This document shows positions 58,816 to 64,000 of a DNA stretch of 64,000 nt, one piece after another (within the stretch, counting starts at the first letter, position 1; every line of letters begins with the position of its first letter). The notes below the pieces were generated by a model. The model saw nothing but the letters and a program-made list of their open reading frames with translations. It was not told the origin of the DNA and did not search any database. The stretch is from Ambrosia x helenae (Eukaryota; Streptophyta; Magnoliopsida; Asterales; Asteraceae), in the NCBI GenBank assembly GCA_030844895.1, contig CM061227.1, positions 107,602,659 through 107,666,658 on the forward strand, read 5' to 3'. The translations under genes and the position numbers were made by a program.

Positions 58816-60673
58816 TTGCCACTTTTATATACATATTTTATACATTAAATCTTTTAAAATCAATTTTAAATACTAAAAGTGCTTTATAAATTCCACAAAA
58901 ATTATCATATAATCTCCTAATGATAAAGTTCATTACCCAATTTTTATTTTTTCAAAAATAATTTATTTAATATATATTATTAATAATACAAGTTTATTCA
59001 TTTATATTTATTAAATTCTATAAAAATATCTAAACGATTTTATTAAATCTCACAAAAATTATCCTAAACTTGTATATTCATAAACATTTCAGAAATAATT
59101 TTTAATTCTGAAAAACCGGCCTTTTATATTTTTAATTAATTTTTATTAGTTTTAATCATAAATAAATCATAATAAATTTATTTTTCAATATTTTTGCACC
59201 AAAATTTTATATAAATTATTTCTAACTATCTGGAACTGAAATACAATTTTTAATTCAGAAATTCTTTGATTTTAATATTTTTAGATATTAAAGTCATATT
59301 TTGACAATTTGAAATAAATAGATTAAATATTCTATTTTCAAGAAAATAATTTTATAAAAATTATTTTCATACCAAAGACTTTGTTTTGTGACCATCTTTA
59401 ACTTAAAGTTTTACAAAAAGACTTTTATTTATTTATTAAATTTCTTATATTTTAATAAACAATTTAATTATTAATCAAATAAACGTTTATCCCCAATTCG
59501 AAACCCTAGAATTCCATGTATCCTAGAGTTATTCCTTACACATTATTAAATTCTTTAGGTTGATTCTTTGGAATATTTCCAACGCATATTTCGTTGTCCA
59601 GTTCCATTACAAGCTATTACGTAAACGGTGAGTATTCCTACCCCTTTTTGCTTTTATACATTTTTGGGGTGTTACATGTACACTATTACAATTTCAAATA
59701 CAAGTTTACATTTTCACAATACAATTCTAGTACTATGTGCATTGCTTACAACGTGCTTTATGCTTAGACAATACATGTGGATTACATTTGTACTTAGTGA
59801 AATCATTAACATGGTACAAGCCGACCTTAACATTGGATAGCGCTATTTGGATTGACAACCCGCCTAGATTGATTCTCCCCCTTTTTCATCGGAGAATCCG
59901 TGGCCAGTGTTAAGCTTTTATCCATTTATTGGATAAGTACACTACAGTTCATACAGTACATTATACAGTCACAGGGTTGATTTCGCTCATTTGTATGATA
60001 CATAGTTTACATAATTGCACTGTAGCTTGCACTTGAATTGTATAACTTTTTAACCTACTATATATATCAAAACTAGGAATGCTCACCAACATTTCATATG
60101 TTGACCAAATCTATTTGTACATGTTTCAGGTGCAGTTTGATCTAGTGCTTTAGCAAGGAACATTTAGTGCTTTATTTTAATTCAGTTAATTCAATATTTA
60201 CATTTCATTTAGACAATGTATTTTCTATTTCCATGTAAGACAATTTTGGATTATTCAATAATATTTACATTTTAGTACCATGTGCTTTTGAACAATCGTC
60301 ACTACGTGGCACCTCGATGATTCCGCCATCGGTTGGGGTGTTACAGATTGGTATCAGAGCCATGGTTATAGAGAACTAGGTTACTAGATGAAATAGGCCT
60401 AGACTATAACCTAACTTCAACTTTCATGCATTATATTTCCTAAATTGCCTTACCCTCATTTCTCACTACTTTCCTCCTTCTATCTTTCCCTTCTTCCTCT
60501 CTCTATTCTTCTTATCTTTCATCATGGTGCATAGAGATGGTGTCCTACAGAGAGTGGAAAGTTTACATCATCATGGAACGGGAGCATTACCTTCTATGAA
60601 GACACTCTTAGACATAATACCTACTCTTATTTTACTCCTTCAAAGTTGTTGAACTTTAATGAGTGTGATAAGG

Positions 60674-60814
60674 ACACGTGCAATCTGGAAGGGTGGACGC
60701 CTGTACACTGGGTTTTCTGGCATAGGCAAGCATAGCGCATAAATCCATTTACGGACCTGTTATGCTTACCTGGGGATTCCTGGAGTGAGTGTCCACTTAT
60801 AGGCTAAAGCATGT
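60674..60814 (+). other. Conserved leader block of member 5
   Basis: Same block as 8136-8278 and 48465-48604. The copy in member 3 is almost identical; that of member 1 is more diverged but retains ACGTGCAATCTGGAAGGG and CACTTATAGGCTAAAGCA. Confidence 0.7.
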
Positions 60815-61050
60815 CTCCTTTGATCACCATTGGGTTCAATTCCTTTGAAAAGTCAACGTTCTTGTTGAGCTTTACGGCTAGACAAGGACACTCCAAGCAT
60901 TTTGTACAAGTTTTTCCAATAATACCCTCTCGTTTCATATACAATACTTTGCATATCATGATTGCTTACAAGATCATATCTTCATAATTATCTGTACGAT
61001 TATACACTTACACTTTCTAATCTCATGATTATTAATTAACTACCTCATAG

Positions 61051-62268
61051 ATGTCTGCTCGCCGCATGCTCCGTGATGCCAGCCAACGCCCTGTTCGTGC
61101 TTCTGGACGACGTTCTGATCGTCGCCTCGCATCTTTGGTCGCCGAGCAAATTGCTGCAGTGATCCCAAACCTTGTCAGTGAGATAACCCAGAATAGTAAC
61201 AGTGCCAACACAGGGAGTACGACTCAATTTCAGTGCACTTTCAAACACTTTAACTCCTGCAACCCCACAAAATTCACTGGTGAGGAGGGTGCTACTGGCC
61301 TCCTCCAATGGTTTGAAAGCATGGAGAGTACTTTTGTGAACAGTGAATGTCCTGATGAACTCCGCGTTCGCTATGCTACTAGTGTCCTTCAAAAGGGGGC
61401 GCTAACCTGGTGGAATGGTGAAAAGCGCAATCGAGGAGCTGATATTGCTTTATCATTATCTTGGGCAGATGTTAAGGAACTCATGATCGCCAAATTCTGC
61501 CCTAGGAACGAAATCAGGAAACTAGAGGAAGAGTTCCATGGACTGAAACAAGACAGTGGTGAGAATCTTGCGTATAATACTCGATATCACGAACTTAGCA
61601 TACTGGTTCCACACATGGTCACCCCAGTCTCTCGAGCAATCGAAAAATATATCGAGGGATTACCTGACCTGATTCAAGACGTTGTCACTGGAGGCAAAGC
61701 CACTACGGTAGAAGAAGCCATCCAGCTTGCAGCCACTTTAACAGACAAACACGTAAGGAAAGGAAACTTGGTTAGAAAGGGCACCAAGACGTCTACTGAG
61801 AAAACCACCAATACTGTTGAACAATCTAAGACTGTTTTAGCAAAGGCCGCCACTACTGCTTCGAACTCTAAGAAACGAATTGGCGATAATCAGAACCATG
61901 CTGTTGTTGATCCGGTGGCTCAGCCTCCTATCAAGAAAGCCTACACGGGAATCCATCCTCAATGCAACACCTGCAAATATCATCACCCTGCAAATCTTCC
62001 ATGCCGTCAATGCACTAGATGTGGAAGGTTTGGACACTTTGTTTCCACTTGTCGAGTAATGGTTGGGACACAGAGTAATCATCAAACAGCTGCCCAGGAA
62101 CCACTACGGATTACTAACGGTCGGGCATGTTATCATTGTAGAGACCCTAACCATATGCTACCTCAATTTCCCAAATTGAACAATGTAAACCTGGTGGCAC
62201 ATGGACGAGCTTTCAATAACAATACCAACGAAACAACTGATCAGGATGACGTTAATCCCACTGGTTAA
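61051..62268 (+). CDS. Gag protein of member 5, 405 residues
   Basis: One uninterrupted frame from an ATG shortly after a CCTCATAG context. Arg-rich N-terminus (1-28), an amphipathic stretch (LVAEQIAAVIPNLVSEI), Retrotrans_gag capsid about 60-190 (CNPTKFTGEEGATGLLQWF, FCPRNEIRKLEEEFHG, AIEKYIEGLPDLI), a basic Thr/Lys-rich linker, then two knuckles. The first, CTRCGRFGHFVSTC, is intact; the second, CYHCRDPNHMLPQF, has Phe in place of the last Cys (member 1 keeps Cys). Gag coats and packages element RNA. Related to the Tekay Gag at 41465 in capsid layout. It is the only open gag of this family here, so it may package coding-free relatives. Confidence 0.88.
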   Translation: MSARRMLRDASQRPVRASGRRSDRRLASLVAEQIAAVIPNLVSEITQNSNSANTGSTTQFQCTFKHFNSCNPTKFTGEEGATGLLQWFESMESTFVNSECPDELRVRYATSVLQKGALTWWNGEKRNRGADIALSLSWADVKELMIAKFCPRNEIRKLEEEFHGLKQDSGENLAYNTRYHELSILVPHMVTPVSRAIEKYIEGLPDLIQDVVTGGKATTVEEAIQLAATLTDKHVRKGNLVRKGTKTSTEKTTNTVEQSKTVLAKAATTASNSKKRIGDNQNHAVVDPVAQPPIKKAYTGIHPQCNTCKYHHPANLPCRQCTRCGRFGHFVSTCRVMVGTQSNHQTAAQEPLRITNGRACYHCRDPNHMLPQFPKLNNVNLVAHGRAFNNNTNETTDQDDVNPTG

Positions 62269-63438
62269 GCCATGGATGGAATCTTCTTAAGACTCGGGAA
62301 TCCAACACTTGCGTTTTCATTTTCTTGATCCTGTTATCATTTTGTACCCAATTTTGTCGCACTCATTAGCATATAACATCTAGAAATTTCATGCATACTA
62401 TTGTGTACGAACACAGATTGGAAATTTATCAAACTCAGTTACATTTATTTTATATCGTATAAGTTTCAGACTCTACCTTACATTTTATTGAAACATTTGG
62501 TCTTGACTTCCATGGAAATCAAAATACTTATTTAATCCTACAAAGCTTTTCTAAAAACATCATTGTTTGTCATATGAAACTTGATTTTTTCCTTAGTTTG
62601 ACTATCCATTGAACATTTAATTATTCATGATACTCGTAAACTATTCCTATAGGCCACTAAGATAACACTTACACTTAATGGTTGTAGTGCTTACAAACTT
62701 GCTTGCATGTGTGTATTATCCACGCAACTCAGATAAACATTTCATTTAAAGGGCTCCTCGGACGAGTGGTAGCCCATACTTAAATACTATTATGCTTACA
62801 AGTCATTGCAAACCCATGCAATTGACCTCATTATTACCTGGCCTCATTTCATTGATAACATCTCATTGTAACTCAACGTGTTTGTTGTGTCCTCTTCTTG
62901 TGAAATTTATTTGCGTTAATGTGTTGTTAGAATAGGATCATAGAAGGACATAAAACCCTAATGTAAGGTAAATTGATGATTCCGGTCCGGAACGTAATCA
63001 TGAATTTACAGGTGCGTTAGGGTAGTGTGAAATTCTATTTGAGTTTTTGGGTAGACGTCCAGTACGTTTTCAAGGTATCAAAGGTGTGGTGGGTTAGCTG
63101 CGGTACACCCTGTATACAAACACTAATGATGCGTTGAAAGTGAGACTGGAAGTCGGACCAGGAACGAACTCTGTTTACTTGGTAGTTCATTTAGTCTTTC
63201 TGTAGTCAATCAGCTCGTACATTCATCATAGGATTCCTAAACTTGAAACTTAGTGAATTACTAGATCTTTATTTCCTTGCTATTCGAGACGAACCTAATC
63301 CCTAACTCACACCTATCAAACCTCATATCCAAATCATTCAAATTTTTCCAAACCACAGTTATCTTAACTTTTACCCTAACATCCATAAACCTATGTTTCT
63401 AATAACTTCGGGATGAAGTTTCTAAAAGTAGGGGATGC
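62269..63438 (+). other. Non-coding 3' interior of member 5
   Basis: No pol similarity in any frame. Holds the 42-nt palindrome (62968-63009), the GTTAGCTGCGGTACACC block (63089-63106) shared with member 4, and the polypurine tract (AAAAGTAGGGGATGC, 63424-63438). AT-rich otherwise. Confidence 0.8.
62968..63009 (+). other. Conserved 42-nt imperfect palindrome, member 5
   Basis: Arms GTAAATTGATGATT and AATCATGAATTTAC, one mismatch; central GGTCCGGAACG. Same position relative to the polypurine tract as in member 1, though the spacing is longer. Confidence 0.75.
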
Positions 63439-63535
63439 TATGACATCCGTCACTTTTATCCTATTATTATTATACATATATACATATATACATTTTTTTT
63501 TCGCATCTCCTATCTTATACGTCACATTTTATCCT

Positions 63536-63588
<53 letters not shown>

Positions 63589-64000
63589 TAATTGAGTTGG
63601 TTTTGGACACTACAACAACCCGACTCACAAGCCCACTATATAGATCCATAACCTTTTTACCCAATAACCCAACCATATCACCCCTTTGTTATTCCTGAGC
63701 CCAACAGCAGAAGCCCAGAAGGCCGGCCCAGATGCACAGGCCCAGGCCCAAGCCCTCTCCTCTCTTCTCCCTTATCTGCTTATAAAAAAAAATCAAAAAT
63801 AATGATCCTGCCGGGACTCGAACCGGGCAGGTAGTACTACACACACACACGTCCACCACTCAAGCTACACACTCATTTGTTGGTTAAAGCCTAATCCAAA
63901 TTCTTTTAACACCTTCTAAAAACGCATCAGCTCCTTCCCTTCATGTCTGCTTCTTCTTCGCTGTGCATGTAAACCCAATTCAGTCAAGATTCTTTGACTT
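63439..64000 (+). repeat. Start of 3' LTR of member 5
   Basis: Nearly identical to 57523-58084. The terminal TG is TA here (TATGACATCC), which would hinder integrase recognition if it was present before insertion. (AAT)n at about 63536-63585 and an antisense tRNA-like module (B box 63814-63824). Confidence 0.88.

Larger units (their letters stand above)
57523..60345 (+). repeat. Shared middle LTR (2823 bp)
   Basis: Serves as right LTR of member 3 and left LTR of member 5. TGTGACATCC to GGGGTGTTACA. Contains (AAT)n at about 57621-57671, one antisense and two sense tRNA-like modules, and a hairpin (58423-58461) that replaces the stem found in other members. Confidence 0.9.
57523..64000 (+). 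mobile_element. Gag-only element, family member 5 (cut by window end)
   Basis: Middle LTR (57523-60345), primer site at 60349, leader, intact gag (61051-62268), non-coding 3' interior with the 42-nt palindrome, polypurine tract, then an LTR start at 63439 that runs off the window. It shows the complete interior layout of the family. Confidence 0.88.

Overview
The window is plant nuclear DNA, a eudicot by its gene structure. The style of its Ty3/gypsy and CACTA repeats would suit a large repeat-rich genome such as a composite, but the species cannot be fixed from the sequence. Only about 3.4 kb (22165-25546) is ordinary genic sequence. The rest is a nest of transposable elements and simple repeats.

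Layout. (1) 1-13689: a degraded minus-strand Ty3/gypsy element with 215-bp LTRs, cut in two by a plus-strand gag-only Ty3/gypsy element (2335-12931, 5-bp TSD TGTAG). The 5' LTR of that element has itself been interrupted by a reversed LTR-plus-leader fragment of a related element (4367-7346). (2) 13764-21767: a CACTA (En/Spm) transposon with TAT target duplications, carrying broken TNPD-like and Transposase_24-like genes. (3) 22165-23234: an intact five-exon TLC-domain membrane protein gene (+). Convergent to it at 23478-25453 is an intact four-exon class III peroxidase of the PRX9 type (-), whose first intron holds a foldback MITE. (4) 26080-26936: a GGT-rich repeat. (5) 27106-32599: a Ty1/copia element (-) with 217-bp LTRs and a dead interior. 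(6) 32693-33344: a short Helitron (-). (7) About 33650-34079 and again from 44666: a minisatellite of about 60 bp, split by an apparently intact, very young Tekay-type Ty3/gypsy element (34085-44660, -) with a 1527-residue spliced Gag-Pol. (8) 45457-64000: a chain LTR-internal-LTR-internal-LTR of the same gag-only family as in (1). A coding-free relative (48717-56514, -) is inserted in the leader of the first unit.

The most unusual signal is the gag-only family, present five times (2335-12931, 4367-7346, 45457-57522, 48717-56514 and 57523 to beyond the window end). Its LTRs are long (2.6-2.8 kb). Every LTR complete in the window carries one to three tRNA-like modules with recognisable RNA polymerase III A and B boxes, followed by a T-run. 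The boxes are 32 nt apart, as in ordinary tRNAs, or 38-42 nt apart, near the spacing of long-variable-arm tRNAs. The sequence between boxes differs from copy to copy while the boxes persist. The LTRs also hold a hairpin whose stem has changed almost completely between subfamilies but still pairs. The interiors share a leader block of about 140 nt and a 42-nt imperfect palindrome near the polypurine tract. None of the family members here encodes Pol, so they must move in trans. This looks like a tRNA-module counterpart of Cassandra, whose LTR carries 5S rRNA; the link to Pol III function is inference.

Age order by eye: Tekay (about 6 differences in 2577 bp between LTRs) and the coding-free element (about 8 in 2729) are youngest. 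The element at 2335-12931 (roughly 1 percent) and the copia element (3 in 217) are older. The 215-bp-LTR gypsy is older still. All substitution counts were made by eye.
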